From NCBI RefSeq assembly GCF_021278985.1, contig NZ_CP082833.1:1612001-1676000 (forward strand): 64,000 nt of DNA, read 5' to 3'. Positions within the stretch are counted from its first letter, which is position 1. Every line of letters starts with the position of its first letter. The stretch is from Citrobacter rodentium NBRC 105723 = DSM 16636. GTDB lineage: Bacteria > Pseudomonadota > Gammaproteobacteria > Enterobacterales > Enterobacteriaceae. Both the position numbers and the translations under genes were made by a program. Below are positions 21,446 through 34,844 of this stretch, in pieces. The notes beneath the pieces are model-generated. The model searched no databases and had not been told where the DNA came from. It saw only the letters and a program-made list of their open reading frames with translations.

Positions 21446-21991
21446 ATGTCTGAAGCTCCTAAAAAGCGCTGGTACGTCGTTCAGGCGTTTTCCGGTTTTG
21501 AAGGCCGCGTAGCAACGTCGCTGCGCGAGCATATCAAATTACACAATATGGAAGAGTTATTTGGCGAAGTCATGGTGCCGACCGAAGAAGTGGTCGAAAT
21601 CCGCGGCGGCCAGCGTCGTAAGAGCGAGCGTAAATTCTTCCCGGGTTACGTACTGGTCCAGATGGTCATGAATGACGCGAGCTGGCACCTGGTGCGTAGC
21701 GTACCGCGTGTGATGGGCTTTATCGGCGGTACTTCCGATCGTCCTGCGCCAATCAGCGATAAAGAAGTTGATGCGATTATGAACCGCCTGCAGCAGGTTG
21801 GTGATAAGCCGCGTCCGAAAACGCTGTTTGAGCCGGGTGAAATGGTTCGCGTTAACGATGGTCCGTTCGCTGACTTTAACGGCGTCGTTGAAGAAGTGGA
21901 CTACGAGAAGTCCCGTCTGAAAGTGTCCGTGTCTATCTTCGGTCGTGCGACCCCGGTAGAACTGGACTTCGCTCAGGTTGAAAAAGCGTAA
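21446..21991 (+). CDS. nusG: Transcription termination/antitermination factor NusG
   Basis: Binds RNA polymerase, stimulates elongation, aids Rho and couples transcription to ribosomes. The 181 residues equal the E. coli length. The NGN domain (KRWYVVQAFSGFEGRV) is followed by the KOW domain (GEMVRVNDGPFADFNGVVEEVD) near residues 131-152. Its gene follows secE by a single base and ends in a strong terminator. Confidence 0.97.
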   Translation: MSEAPKKRWYVVQAFSGFEGRVATSLREHIKLHNMEELFGEVMVPTEEVVEIRGGQRRKSERKFFPGYVLVQMVMNDASWHLVRSVPRVMGFIGGTSDRPAPISDKEVDAIMNRLQQVGDKPRPKTLFEPGEMVRVNDGPFADFNGVVEEVDYEKSRLKVSVSIFGRATPVELDFAQVEKA

Positions 21992-22026
21992 GTAGCGATC
22001 AAAAAAGCGGCGATCTAATCGTTGCA

Positions 22027-22068
22027 CAAGGCGCGAGATTGGAATACAATTTCGCGCCTTTTGTTTTT
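22027..22068 (+). terminator. secE-nusG terminator
   Basis: AAGGCGCGA...TCGCGCCTT with a T-rich tail (TTGTTTTT): a 9-bp perfect stem 36 bp after the nusG stop, separating this operon from rplKAJL-rpoBC. Confidence 0.92.
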
Positions 22069-22121
22069 ATGGATCTTATCCGTAAAACGATATTTATCAC
22101 GGGGAGCCGTTACTTACACAA

Positions 22122-22230
22122 AATCATTCAGGTTGCATCAAGGCGGCAACTAAGCGAAAACCAGGAGCTTACATAAGTAAGTGACTGGTTTGAGAGAAGG
22201 CAGCCAACGCAGAGGCGGCCTGAAGGATGA
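22122..22230. repeat. ERIC element upstream of rplK
   Basis: Contains the ERIC core CCAGGAGCTTACATAAGTAA followed by GTGACTGG, with flanking AAGGCGGCAACTAAGCGAA and GAGAAGGCAGCCAACGCAGA. Outer arms ATTCAGGTTGC and GGCGGCCTGAA face each other. It lies between the nusG terminator and the rplK ribosome-binding site, and so probably within the rplK leader or over its promoter. Confidence 0.9.
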
Positions 22231-22268
22231 AGTGTAAAGGCGTTATAACCCAATTTGAGGATTTAAGA

Positions 22269-22697
22269 ATGGCTAAGAAAGTACAAGCCTATGTCAAGCT
22301 GCAGGTTGCAGCTGGTATGGCAAACCCGAGTCCGCCGGTTGGTCCAGCACTGGGTCAGCAGGGCGTTAACATCATGGAATTCTGCAAAGCGTTCAACGCA
22401 AAAACGGATTCCATCGAAAAAGGTCTGCCGATTCCGGTTGTTATCACCGTTTACGCTGACCGTTCTTTCACTTTCATTACCAAGACTCCGCCGGCAGCCG
22501 TTCTACTGAAGAAAGCGGCTGGCATCAAGTCTGGTTCTGGTAAGCCGAACAAAGACAAAGTGGGTAAAATTTCCCGCGCTCAGCTGCAGGAAATCGCGCA
22601 GACCAAAGCTGCCGACATGACTGGTGCCGACATTGAAGCGATGACTCGCTCCATCGAAGGTACTGCACGTTCCATGGGCCTGGTAGTGGAGGACTAA
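22269..22697 (+). CDS. rplK: Ribosomal protein L11
   Basis: Large-subunit protein of the GTPase-associated centre, needed for RelA activation. I choose ATG 22269 (MAKKVQAYVKLQV), giving the standard 142 residues. The open frame continues 14 residues upstream but GAGGATTTAAG supplies the ribosome-binding site for the internal ATG. The proline-rich PSPPVGPALGQQGVNIMEFC switch is present. By analogy to E. coli, L1 represses this mRNA near the start. It is followed 3 bp later by rplA. Confidence 0.97.
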   Translation: MAKKVQAYVKLQVAAGMANPSPPVGPALGQQGVNIMEFCKAFNAKTDSIEKGLPIPVVITVYADRSFTFITKTPPAAVLLKKAAGIKSGSGKPNKDKVGKISRAQLQEIAQTKAADMTGADIEAMTRSIEGTARSMGLVVED

Positions 22698-22700
22698 GAA

Positions 22701-23405
22701 ATGGCTAAACTGACCAAGCGCATGCGTGTGATCCGTGAGAAAGTTGATGCGACTAAACAGTACGACATCAACGAAGCTATCTCTCTGCTGAAAGAACTGG
22801 CTACCGCTAAGTTCGTAGAAAGCGTAGACGTTGCCGTTAACCTCGGCATCGACGCGCGTAAATCTGACCAGAACGTACGTGGCGCAACTGTACTGCCGCA
22901 CGGTACTGGCCGTTCCGTTCGCGTAGCCGTATTTACCCAGGGCGCAAACGCTGAAGCTGCTAAAGCTGCAGGCGCTGAGCTGGTAGGTATGGAAGATCTG
23001 GCTGAACAGATTAAGAAAGGCGAAATGAACTTTGACGTTGTTATTGCTTCCCCGGATGCAATGCGCGTTGTTGGCCAGCTGGGCCAGGTTCTGGGTCCGC
23101 GTGGCCTGATGCCGAACCCGAAAGTAGGTACCGTAACGCCGAACGTTGCTGAAGCGGTTAAGAACGCTAAAGCGGGTCAGGTTCGTTATCGTAACGACAA
23201 AAACGGCATCATCCACACCACCATTGGTAAAGTGGATTTTGACGCTGACAAACTGAAAGAAAACCTGGAAGCCCTGCTGGTTGCGCTGAAAAAAGCGAAA
23301 CCGACTCAGGCGAAAGGCGTGTACATCAAGAAAGTTAGCATCTCTACCACCATGGGTGCTGGCGTTGCCGTTGATCAGGCTGGTCTGAGCGCATCTGCGA
23401 ACTAA
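22701..23405 (+). CDS. rplA: Ribosomal protein L1
   Basis: L1-stalk protein that also acts as translational repressor of rplK-rplA. The 234 residues equal the E. coli length. The family signature appears as GVYIKKVSISTTMGAGVAVD near the C-terminus. It starts 3 bp after rplK and is cotranslated with it. An ERIC unit and the L10 leader follow. Confidence 0.97.
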   Translation: MAKLTKRMRVIREKVDATKQYDINEAISLLKELATAKFVESVDVAVNLGIDARKSDQNVRGATVLPHGTGRSVRVAVFTQGANAEAAKAAGAELVGMEDLAEQIKKGEMNFDVVIASPDAMRVVGQLGQVLGPRGLMPNPKVGTVTPNVAEAVKNAKAGQVRYRNDKNGIIHTTIGKVDFDADKLKENLEALLVALKKAKPTQAKGVYIKKVSISTTMGAGVAVDQAGLSASAN

Positions 23406-23483
23406 GATTAGCTTTACGTGGGCGGTGGTTTTGTCTACAATTCTACCCCCACGATTCTGCAAATAGCAGATTTATATTCGAGA

Positions 23484-23588
23484 TATTCAGTTTGTGGCAA
23501 GGCAGCAACTGAGTGAATCACCAGGAGCATAGCTAACTATGTGACTGGTGTGAGCGAAGGAAGCTAACGCCGCCACAGGCTGAATAGC
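23484..23588. repeat. ERIC element between rplA and rplJ
   Basis: Contains GTGAATCACCAGGAGCATAG, then CTAACTATGTGACTGGTGTG and GAGCGAAGGAAGC, a diverged ERIC core. The outer arms TATTCAGTTTGTGGC / GCCACAGGCTGAATA are complementary apart from two bases. It lies directly before the L10 leader in the rplKA-rplJL gap. Confidence 0.9.
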
Positions 23589-23607
23589 GAAGAATAGAAA
23601 GAATTTG

Positions 23608-23745
23608 TTCGTTGGAGCCTGGCCTATCCAGGCCTCCGTCGAAGACCGCAGGTGTTTCGCAAGAAACTTAATCCCCTGCGTAGACGGTGACAGAACGCTA
23701 AGATTATTTTTGGATATTCTGGCTTGTTTCTGCTCACCGTATTAA
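23608..23745 (+). ncRNA. L10 leader (autoregulatory mRNA structure)
   Basis: The stretch GTTCGTTGGAGCCTGGCC, TATCCAGGCCTCC, GTCGAAGACCGCAGG... CCCCTGCGTAGACGGTGACA closely follows the E. coli L10 leader. The pairings GGAGGCCTGG-type, GCAGG/CCTGC and CCGTC/GACGG are readable. The L10-L7/L12 complex binds it and represses rplJ-rplL translation. Confidence 0.9.
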
Positions 23746-23819
23746 GACGCTCTCTCCGTTGGGAAGAGTGAAGTGAGTTCCGGAACATGAGTTCCGGCAA
23801 ACATCCAGGAGCAAAGCTA

Positions 23820-24317
23820 ATGGCTTTAAATCTTCAAGACAAACAAGCGATTGTTGCTGAAGTCAGCGAAGTAGCCAAAGGCGCGCTGTCTGCAGTAGTT
23901 GCGGATTCCCGTGGCGTAACTGTAGATAAAATGACTGAACTGCGTAAAGCAGGTCGTGAAGCTGGCGTTTACATGCGTGTTGTTCGTAACACCCTGCTGC
24001 GCCGCGTCGTTGAAGGTACTCAGTTCGAGTGCCTGAAAGACACGTTTGTTGGTCCGACCCTGATTGCATACTCTATGGAACACCCGGGCGCTGCCGCTCG
24101 TCTGTTCAAAGAGTTCGCGAAAGCGAATGCAAAATTTGAGGTCAAAGCCGCTGCCTTTGAAGGTGAGCTGATCCCGGCGTCTCAGATCGACCGCCTGGCA
24201 ACTCTGCCGACCTACGAAGAAGCAATTGCACGCCTGATGGCAACCATGAAAGAAGCTTCGGCTGGCAAACTGGTTCGTACTCTGGCTGCTGTACGCGATG
24301 CGAAAGAAGCTGCTTAA
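23820..24317 (+). CDS. rplJ: Ribosomal protein L10
   Basis: Base of the L7/L12 stalk and autorepressor via the leader just upstream. ATG 23820 ([15 protein letters not shown]) gives the usual 165 residues with an AGGAGC ribosome-binding site. The frame extends 11 codons upstream, which I reject. The C-terminal helix binding L12 dimers is the segment [20 protein letters not shown]. It is cotranscribed with rplL. Confidence 0.97.
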
Positions 24318-24383
24318 TCGCAGTTATCTTTATAAAGCATTTGCTTACGTATAAACTTATTCTGATATTCAGGAACAATTTAA

Positions 24384-24749
24384 ATGTCTATCACTAAAGA
24401 TCAAATCATTGAAGCAGTATCCGCTATGTCCGTAATGGACGTTGTAGAACTGATCTCTGCAATGGAAGAAAAATTCGGTGTTTCCGCTGCTGCTGCTGTA
24501 GCTGTAGCTGCTGGCCCGGTTGAAGCTGCTGAAGAAAAAACTGAATTCGACGTAATTCTGAAAGCTGCTGGCGCTAACAAAGTTGCTGTTATCAAAGCAG
24601 TACGTGGCGCAACTGGCCTGGGTCTGAAAGAAGCGAAAGACCTGGTAGAATCTGCTCCGGCCGCTCTGAAAGAAGGCGTGAGCAAAGATGACGCTGAAGC
24701 ACTGAAAAAATCTCTGGAAGAAGCTGGCGCTGAAGTTGAAGTTAAATAA
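24384..24749 (+). CDS. rplL: Ribosomal protein L7/L12
   Basis: Multicopy stalk protein that recruits translation GTPases. 121 residues: an N-terminal dimerisation domain (residues 1-33), an alanine-rich hinge ([16 protein letters not shown], about 36-52), and a C-terminal domain containing [12 protein letters not shown] and [12 protein letters not shown]. Strong codon bias. Followed by an attenuating hairpin before rpoB. Confidence 0.97.
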
Positions 24750-24787
24750 GCCAACCCTTCCGGTTGCAGCCTGAGAGATCAGGCTGA

Positions 24788-24820
24788 TGGCTGGTGACTT
24801 TTTAGTCACCAGCCTTTTTG
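24788..24820 (+). terminator. Attenuator hairpin between rplL and rpoB
   Basis: GGCTGGTGAC-TTTTTA-GTCACCAGCC followed by TTTTT forms a 10-bp perfect stem. In E. coli the equivalent partial terminator lowers rpoBC transcription to a fraction of that of rplJL. The next 250 bp to rpoB holds only leader sequence, where E. coli has an RNase III site; I saw no further gene. Confidence 0.9.
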
Positions 24821-25068
24821 CGCTGTAAGGCGCCAGTAGCGTTTCACACTGTTTGACTACTGCTGTGCCTTTCAATGCTTGTTTCTATCGACGACTTAAT
24901 ATACTGCGACAGGGCGGCCGTTCTGTGTAAATCGCAATGAAATGGTTTAAGCGTGATAGCAACAGGCATTGCGGAAAGTGTTCCATTTTCCGGTCAACAA
25001 AATAGTGTTGCACAAACTGTCCGCTCAATGGACAGATGGGTCGACTTGTCAGCGAGCTGAGGAACCCT

Positions 25069-28000
25069 ATGGTTTACTCCTATACCGAGAAAAAACGTAT
25101 TCGTAAGGATTTTGGTAAACGTCCACAAGTTCTGGATGTACCTTATCTCCTTTCTATCCAGCTTGACTCGTTTCAGAAGTTTATCGAGCAAGATCCTGAA
25201 GGGCAGTATGGTCTGGAAGCCGCATTCCGTTCCGTATTCCCGATTCAGAGCTACAGCGGTAATTCCGAGCTGCAATACGTCAGCTACCGCCTTGGCGAAC
25301 CGGTGTTTGACGTTCAGGAATGTCAGATCCGTGGCGTGACCTATTCCGCACCGCTGCGCGTAAAACTGCGTCTGGTGATCTACGAGCGCGAAGCGCCGGA
25401 AGGCACCGTAAAAGACATTAAAGAACAAGAAGTCTACATGGGTGAAATTCCGCTCATGACTGACAACGGTACCTTTGTTATCAATGGTACCGAGCGTGTT
25501 ATCGTTTCTCAGCTGCACCGTAGTCCAGGCGTCTTCTTTGACTCCGACAAGGGTAAAACCCACTCCTCCGGTAAAGTGCTGTATAACGCGCGCATCATTC
25601 CTTACCGTGGTTCCTGGCTGGACTTCGAATTCGATCCGAAGGACAACCTGTTCGTCCGTATTGACCGTCGCCGTAAACTGCCTGCGACCATCATTCTGCG
25701 TGCGCTGAACTACACCACGGAGCAGATCCTCGATCTGTTCTTTGAGAAAGTAATCTTCGAAATCCGCGACAACAAGCTGCAAATGGAGCTGGTGCCGGAG
25801 CGTCTGCGTGGTGAAACCGCTTCCTTCGATATCGAAGCGAATGGCAAAATCTACGTTGAAAAAGGCCGCCGTATCACCGCGCGTCATATTCGCCAGCTGG
25901 AAAAAGACGATATCAAGCATATCGAAGTTCCGGTTGAATATATTGCCGGTAAAGTCGCCTCGAAAGATTACGTTGATGAATCTACCGGTGAGCTGATCTG
26001 CCCGGCCAACATGGAGCTGAGCCTCGATCTGCTGGCTAAGCTGAGCCAGGCTGGCCACAAGCGCATCGAAACGCTGTTCACCAACGATCTGGACCACGGC
26101 CCGTATATTTCAGAAACGATTCGCGTCGACCCGACTAACGATCGCCTGAGCGCGCTGGTAGAAATCTACCGCATGATGCGTCCGGGCGAGCCGCCGACTC
26201 GCGAAGCGGCTGAAAGCCTGTTCGAGAACCTGTTCTTCTCCGAAGACCGCTACGATCTGTCTGCGGTAGGTCGTATGAAGTTCAACCGTTCTTTACTGCG
26301 TGAAGAGATCGAAGGTTCCGGTATCCTGAGCAAAGACGACATCATCGAAGTGATGAAGAAGCTCATCGATATCCGTAACGGTAAAGGCGAAGTCGATGAT
26401 ATCGACCACCTCGGCAACCGTCGTATCCGTTCCGTAGGCGAAATGGCGGAAAACCAGTTCCGCGTTGGCCTGGTGCGCGTTGAGCGTGCGGTGAAAGAGC
26501 GTCTGTCTCTGGGCGATCTCGATACCCTGATGCCTCAGGACATGATCAACGCCAAACCGATCTCCGCGGCGGTAAAAGAGTTCTTCGGCTCCAGCCAGCT
26601 GTCTCAGTTTATGGACCAGAACAACCCGCTGTCTGAGATTACGCACAAGCGTCGTATCTCCGCGCTTGGCCCGGGCGGTCTGACCCGTGAGCGTGCAGGC
26701 TTCGAAGTTCGAGACGTACACCCGACTCACTACGGTCGCGTATGTCCAATCGAAACGCCGGAAGGTCCGAACATCGGTCTGATCAACTCCCTGTCCGTGT
26801 ACGCGCAGACTAACGAATATGGCTTCCTTGAGACGCCGTATCGTCGCGTGGTTGATGGCGTAGTAACAGATGAAATTCACTACCTGTCTGCTATTGAAGA
26901 AGGCAACTTCGTTATCGCTCAGGCGAACTCCAACCTGGATGACGACGGCCACTTCGTAGAAGATCTGGTGACCTGCCGTAGTAAAGGCGAATCCAGCTTG
27001 TTCAGCCGCGACCAGGTTGACTACATGGACGTTTCCACCCAGCAGGTGGTTTCCGTCGGTGCGTCCCTGATCCCGTTCCTGGAACACGATGACGCCAACC
27101 GTGCGTTGATGGGTGCGAACATGCAACGTCAGGCGGTTCCGACCCTGCGCGCTGATAAGCCGCTGGTAGGTACCGGTATGGAACGTGCTGTTGCCGTTGA
27201 CTCCGGTGTAACTGCGGTCGCTAAGCGTGGCGGTACCGTTCAGTACGTGGATGCCTCCCGTATCGTTATCAAAGTTAACGAAGACGAGATGTACCCGGGC
27301 GAAGCAGGTATCGACATCTACAACCTGACCAAATACACCCGCTCTAACCAGAACACCTGTATCAACCAGATGCCGTGTGTTTCTCTGGGCGAGCCGGTTG
27401 AGCGCGGCGACGTGCTGGCAGACGGTCCGTCCACCGACCTCGGTGAACTGGCGCTTGGTCAGAACATGCGCGTAGCGTTCATGCCGTGGAACGGCTACAA
27501 CTTCGAAGACTCCATCCTCGTTTCCGAGCGTGTTGTCCAGGAAGACCGTTTCACCACCATCCACATTCAGGAACTGGCGTGCGTGTCCCGTGACACCAAG
27601 CTGGGGCCGGAAGAGATCACCGCTGACATCCCGAACGTGGGTGAAGCTGCGCTCTCCAAACTGGATGAATCCGGTATCGTTTATATCGGCGCGGAAGTGA
27701 CCGGCGGCGACATTCTGGTTGGTAAGGTTACGCCGAAAGGTGAAACCCAACTGACTCCGGAAGAGAAGCTGCTGCGTGCGATCTTCGGTGAGAAAGCGTC
27801 TGACGTGAAAGACTCTTCTCTGCGCGTGCCAAACGGTGTTTCCGGTACGGTTATCGACGTTCAGGTCTTTACCCGCGATGGCGTGGAAAAAGACAAGCGC
27901 GCGCTGGAAATCGAAGAGATGCAGCTGAAGCAGGCGAAGAAAGACCTGTCTGAAGAACTGCAGATCCTCGAAGCGGGCCTGTTTAGCCGTATCCACGCTG

Positions 28001-29097
28001 TGCTGGTTTCCGGCGGCGTTGAAGCTGAGAAGCTCGACAAACTGCCGCGCGACCGCTGGCTGGAGCTGGGGCTGACCGACGAAGAGAAACAAAATCAGCT
28101 GGAACAACTGGCTGAGCAGTATGACGAACTGAAACACGAGTTCGAGAAAAAACTCGAAGCGAAACGCCGCAAAATCACCCAGGGCGACGATCTGGCGCCG
28201 GGCGTGCTGAAGATTGTTAAGGTCTATCTGGCGGTGAAACGCCGTATTCAGCCTGGTGACAAGATGGCGGGCCGTCACGGTAACAAGGGTGTTATTTCTA
28301 AGATCAACCCGATCGAAGATATGCCTTACGATGAAAACGGTACGCCGGTCGACATCGTACTGAACCCGCTGGGCGTACCGTCTCGTATGAACATCGGTCA
28401 GATTCTGGAAACCCACCTGGGTATGGCTGCGAAAGGTATCGGCGACAAGATTAACGCCATGCTGAAACAGCAGCAGGAAGTCGCGAAGCTGCGCGAATTC
28501 ATCCAGCGTGCGTACGATCTGGGCGCTGACGTTCGTCAGAAAGTTGACCTGAATACCTTCAGCGATGAAGAAGTTCTGCGTCTGGCTGAAAACCTGCGCA
28601 AAGGTATGCCAATCGCAACGCCGGTGTTCGACGGTGCGAAAGAAGCGGAAATTAAAGAGCTGCTGAAACTGGGTGACCTGCCGACTTCCGGTCAGATCAC
28701 GCTGTTCGACGGCCGTACGGGTGAACAGTTCGAGCGTCCGGTAACCGTAGGTTACATGTACATGCTGAAACTGAACCACCTGGTCGACGACAAGATGCAC
28801 GCTCGTTCCACCGGTTCCTACAGCCTGGTTACTCAGCAGCCGCTGGGTGGTAAGGCGCAGTTCGGTGGTCAGCGCTTCGGGGAGATGGAAGTGTGGGCGC
28901 TGGAAGCATACGGCGCAGCCTACACCCTGCAGGAAATGCTCACCGTTAAGTCTGATGACGTGAACGGCCGTACTAAGATGTATAAGAACATCGTAGACGG
29001 CAACCATCAGATGGAGCCGGGCATGCCGGAATCCTTCAACGTACTGTTGAAAGAGATTCGTTCGCTGGGTATCAACATCGAACTGGAAGACGAGTAA
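25069..29097 (+). CDS. rpoB: RNA polymerase beta subunit
   Basis: Catalytic subunit of RNA polymerase. ATG 25069 (MVYSYTEKKRIRKDF) gives the standard 1342 residues; an upstream in-frame ATG at 25036 is rejected because GAGGAACCCT precedes the inner start. The rifampicin pocket (about residues 507-533) reads GSSQLSQFMDQNNPLSEITH and so is wild type. The active-site GDKMAGRHGNKG lies near residue 1064. It ends with LEDE and is followed by rpoC after 76 bp. Confidence 0.98.
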   Translation: MVYSYTEKKRIRKDFGKRPQVLDVPYLLSIQLDSFQKFIEQDPEGQYGLEAAFRSVFPIQSYSGNSELQYVSYRLGEPVFDVQECQIRGVTYSAPLRVKLRLVIYEREAPEGTVKDIKEQEVYMGEIPLMTDNGTFVINGTERVIVSQLHRSPGVFFDSDKGKTHSSGKVLYNARIIPYRGSWLDFEFDPKDNLFVRIDRRRKLPATIILRALNYTTEQILDLFFEKVIFEIRDNKLQMELVPERLRGETASFDIEANGKIYVEKGRRITARHIRQLEKDDIKHIEVPVEYIAGKVASKDYVDESTGELICPANMELSLDLLAKLSQAGHKRIETLFTNDLDHGPYISETIRVDPTNDRLSALVEIYRMMRPGEPPTREAAESLFENLFFSEDRYDLSAVGRMKFNRSLLREEIEGSGILSKDDIIEVMKKLIDIRNGKGEVDDIDHLGNRRIRSVGEMAENQFRVGLVRVERAVKERLSLGDLDTLMPQDMINAKPISAAVKEFFGSSQLSQFMDQNNPLSEITHKRRISALGPGGLTRERAGFEVRDVHPTHYGRVCPIETPEGPNIGLINSLSVYAQTNEYGFLETPYRRVVDGVVTDEIHYLSAIEEGNFVIAQANSNLDDDGHFVEDLVTCRSKGESSLFSRDQVDYMDVSTQQVVSVGASLIPFLEHDDANRALMGANMQRQAVPTLRADKPLVGTGMERAVAVDSGVTAVAKRGGTVQYVDASRIVIKVNEDEMYPGEAGIDIYNLTKYTRSNQNTCINQMPCVSLGEPVERGDVLADGPSTDLGELALGQNMRVAFMPWNGYNFEDSILVSERVVQEDRFTTIHIQELACVSRDTKLGPEEITADIPNVGEAALSKLDESGIVYIGAEVTGGDILVGKVTPKGETQLTPEEKLLRAIFGEKASDVKDSSLRVPNGVSGTVIDVQVFTRDGVEKDKRALEIEEMQLKQAKKDLSEELQILEAGLFSRIHAVLVSGGVEAEKLDKLPRDRWLELGLTDEEKQNQLEQLAEQYDELKHEFEKKLEAKRRKITQGDDLAPGVLKIVKVYLAVKRRIQPGDKMAGRHGNKGVISKINPIEDMPYDENGTPVDIVLNPLGVPSRMNIGQILETHLGMAAKGIGDKINAMLKQQQEVAKLREFIQRAYDLGADVRQKVDLNTFSDEEVLRLAENLRKGMPIATPVFDGAKEAEIKELLKLGDLPTSGQITLFDGRTGEQFERPVTVGYMYMLKLNHLVDDKMHARSTGSYSLVTQQPLGGKAQFGGQRFGEMEVWALEAYGAAYTLQEMLTVKSDDVNGRTKMYKNIVDGNHQMEPGMPESFNVLLKEIRSLGINIELEDE

Positions 29098-29173
29098 TTC
29101 TCGCTCAAACAGGTCACTGCTGCCGGGGTAACACCCGGCAGCGGAATGTGCTAACTCCGACGGGAGCAAATCC

Positions 29174-33397
<4,224 letters not shown>

Positions 33398-33416
33398 TCG
33401 TTGACTGCCCGATAGT

Positions 33417-33444
33417 AAAAAACCCGCTCCGGCGGGTTTTTTTA
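33417..33444 (+). terminator. rpoBC operon terminator
   Basis: AAAAAACCCGC-TCCG-GCGGGTTTTTTT: a GC-rich stem with a long T tail 20 bp after the rpoC stop. Confidence 0.95.
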
Positions 33445-33665
33445 TGCCTGATGGCAGTCGCGCAACGCTTATTATGCCAGCACTGTCGTTGCAGGTCGGA
33501 TAAGGCAAGGCCGCCATCCGACATTTAGCTTCAGGGTTTTTCCTCGCTTTACGTCGCAGTGAGGGCAGGGCGAAACGAGGAAGAAGCTTTTCGCCCTGGA
33601 CAGCACTGCGGCTGACGGACATACCCTAAAAAAACGGGAGGCTGGCGGCAACCTCCCGTTTTCCG
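33445..33665. repeat. REP hairpin, long palindrome and thiH terminator
   Basis: This gap between convergent rpoC and thiH holds three structures. A diverged REP (about 33485-33525, ggtcggataaggcaaggccgccatccgac) comes first. Next is a long inverted repeat with arms CGCAGTG/CACTGCG and CAGGGCGAAA/TTTTCGCCCTG (33555-33610). Last is the stem AACGGGAGG...CCTCCCGTT (33635-33661), with A and T tracts that can terminate thiH transcription on the minus strand. Confidence 0.75.
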
Positions 33666-33710
33666 TTCTCCGTAGCGGCCCGGAAAAATGTTACAGGCTT
33701 ACATTACGCT

Positions 33711-34844
33711 TCATAACCTTTGCGAGGCGCGCCCGAGAAAACTGTCCCAGTCTTTCCAGACCGGCTGTAATCCCCGGGCGATAAGCGCATCGGCAACCGT
33801 TTCGGGACGGCGGTTATCATGCGGCGCGAACTGTTCCAGCTCCGGATGTTCATCGGCATAGCCGCCGGGCTGGGTTTTCGAAAAGGCGCTGACGTTATTA
33901 ATCGCCAGTGGAATAACGTGGTCGCGAAACCAGGGCGACTCGCGGGTGGACAGCGACAATTCAATTTCCGGCGCAAACAAACGAAAAGCGCAAATGGTCT
34001 GTACCAGCTGGCGTTCATCCATCAGCGAGGCGGGTTCGATGCCGCCCGCGCATGGCCGTAGCCGCGGGAAGGAGACTGAAAAGCGGCTCTGCCAGTAATG
34101 CTGCTGTAGCCAGAGCAGTTGTTCGGCCATCATGTAGCAGTCGACCCGCCAGCTGTCGGAAAGGCCTATCAGTGCGCCAAGACCAATTTTATCGATTCCG
34201 GCGCGGCCCAGCCGATCCGGCGTCTCCAGCCGCCAGAAGAAGTCCTGTTTTTTGCCCTTCAGGTGGTGCTGAGCATACTGCGCTTCGTGCCAGGTTTCCT
34301 GATACACCATCACGCCGTCAAGGCCCAGCGTTTTGAGTTCGGCATATTCCGCTTCCGCCAGCGGTTGCACCTCCATCTGCAATGAAGAAAACTGGCGGCG
34401 GATCGTGGGGAGATGACGGCGAAAATAGTCCATTCCCACTTTCGTCTGATGCTCGCCGGTGACCAGCAGTAAATGCTCAAAACCCAGCGCGCGAATGGCG
34501 GCGCACTCCCGCGCAATCTCTGCTTCATCCAGCGTCTTGCGCTTAATACGGTTGCTCATTGAAAAACCGCAGTAGGTGCAGTCGTTGGCGCAGAGATTTG
34601 AGAGATACAGCGGCACATAAAAGCTCACCGTATTGCCGAAGCGCTGACGGGTCAGCTTCTGCGCCCGCTGCGCCAGCGGTTCAAGATACGCGCTGGCTGC
34701 GGGCGACAGCAGCGCCATCATATCGTCGCGGCTGAGCCGGGCGGCATTCAGCGCCCGCTCGACGTCGGCGGGCGTTTTACTGTGGATGCGCAGGCGGATG
34801 TCATCCCAATCCAGCTGTCGCCAGCGTTCAGTGAAGGTTTTCAT
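33711..34844 (-). CDS. thiH: 2-iminoacetate synthase ThiH (radical SAM)
   Basis: Anaerobic-type tyrosine lyase that makes dehydroglycine for thiazole synthesis. The 377 residues equal the E. coli length. The radical-SAM cluster motif CANDCTYC (CX3CX2C) follows YVPLYLSNL near residue 85. It is the last gene of thiCEFSGH; its ATG overlaps the thiG stop by four bases. Confidence 0.97.
   Translation of the reverse strand: MKTFTERWRQLDWDDIRLRIHSKTPADVERALNAARLSRDDMMALLSPAASAYLEPLAQRAQKLTRQRFGNTVSFYVPLYLSNLCANDCTYCGFSMSNRIKRKTLDEAEIARECAAIRALGFEHLLLVTGEHQTKVGMDYFRRHLPTIRRQFSSLQMEVQPLAEAEYAELKTLGLDGVMVYQETWHEAQYAQHHLKGKKQDFFWRLETPDRLGRAGIDKIGLGALIGLSDSWRVDCYMMAEQLLWLQQHYWQSRFSVSFPRLRPCAGGIEPASLMDERQLVQTICAFRLFAPEIELSLSTRESPWFRDHVIPLAINNVSAFSKTQPGGYADEHPELEQFAPHDNRRPETVADALIARGLQPVWKDWDSFLGRASQRL

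Noticed and set aside
26587..26670. Possible rifampicin-resistance change in rpoB
   Set aside because: The cluster I residues (SQLSQFMDQNNPLSEITHKR) are the wild-type sequence.
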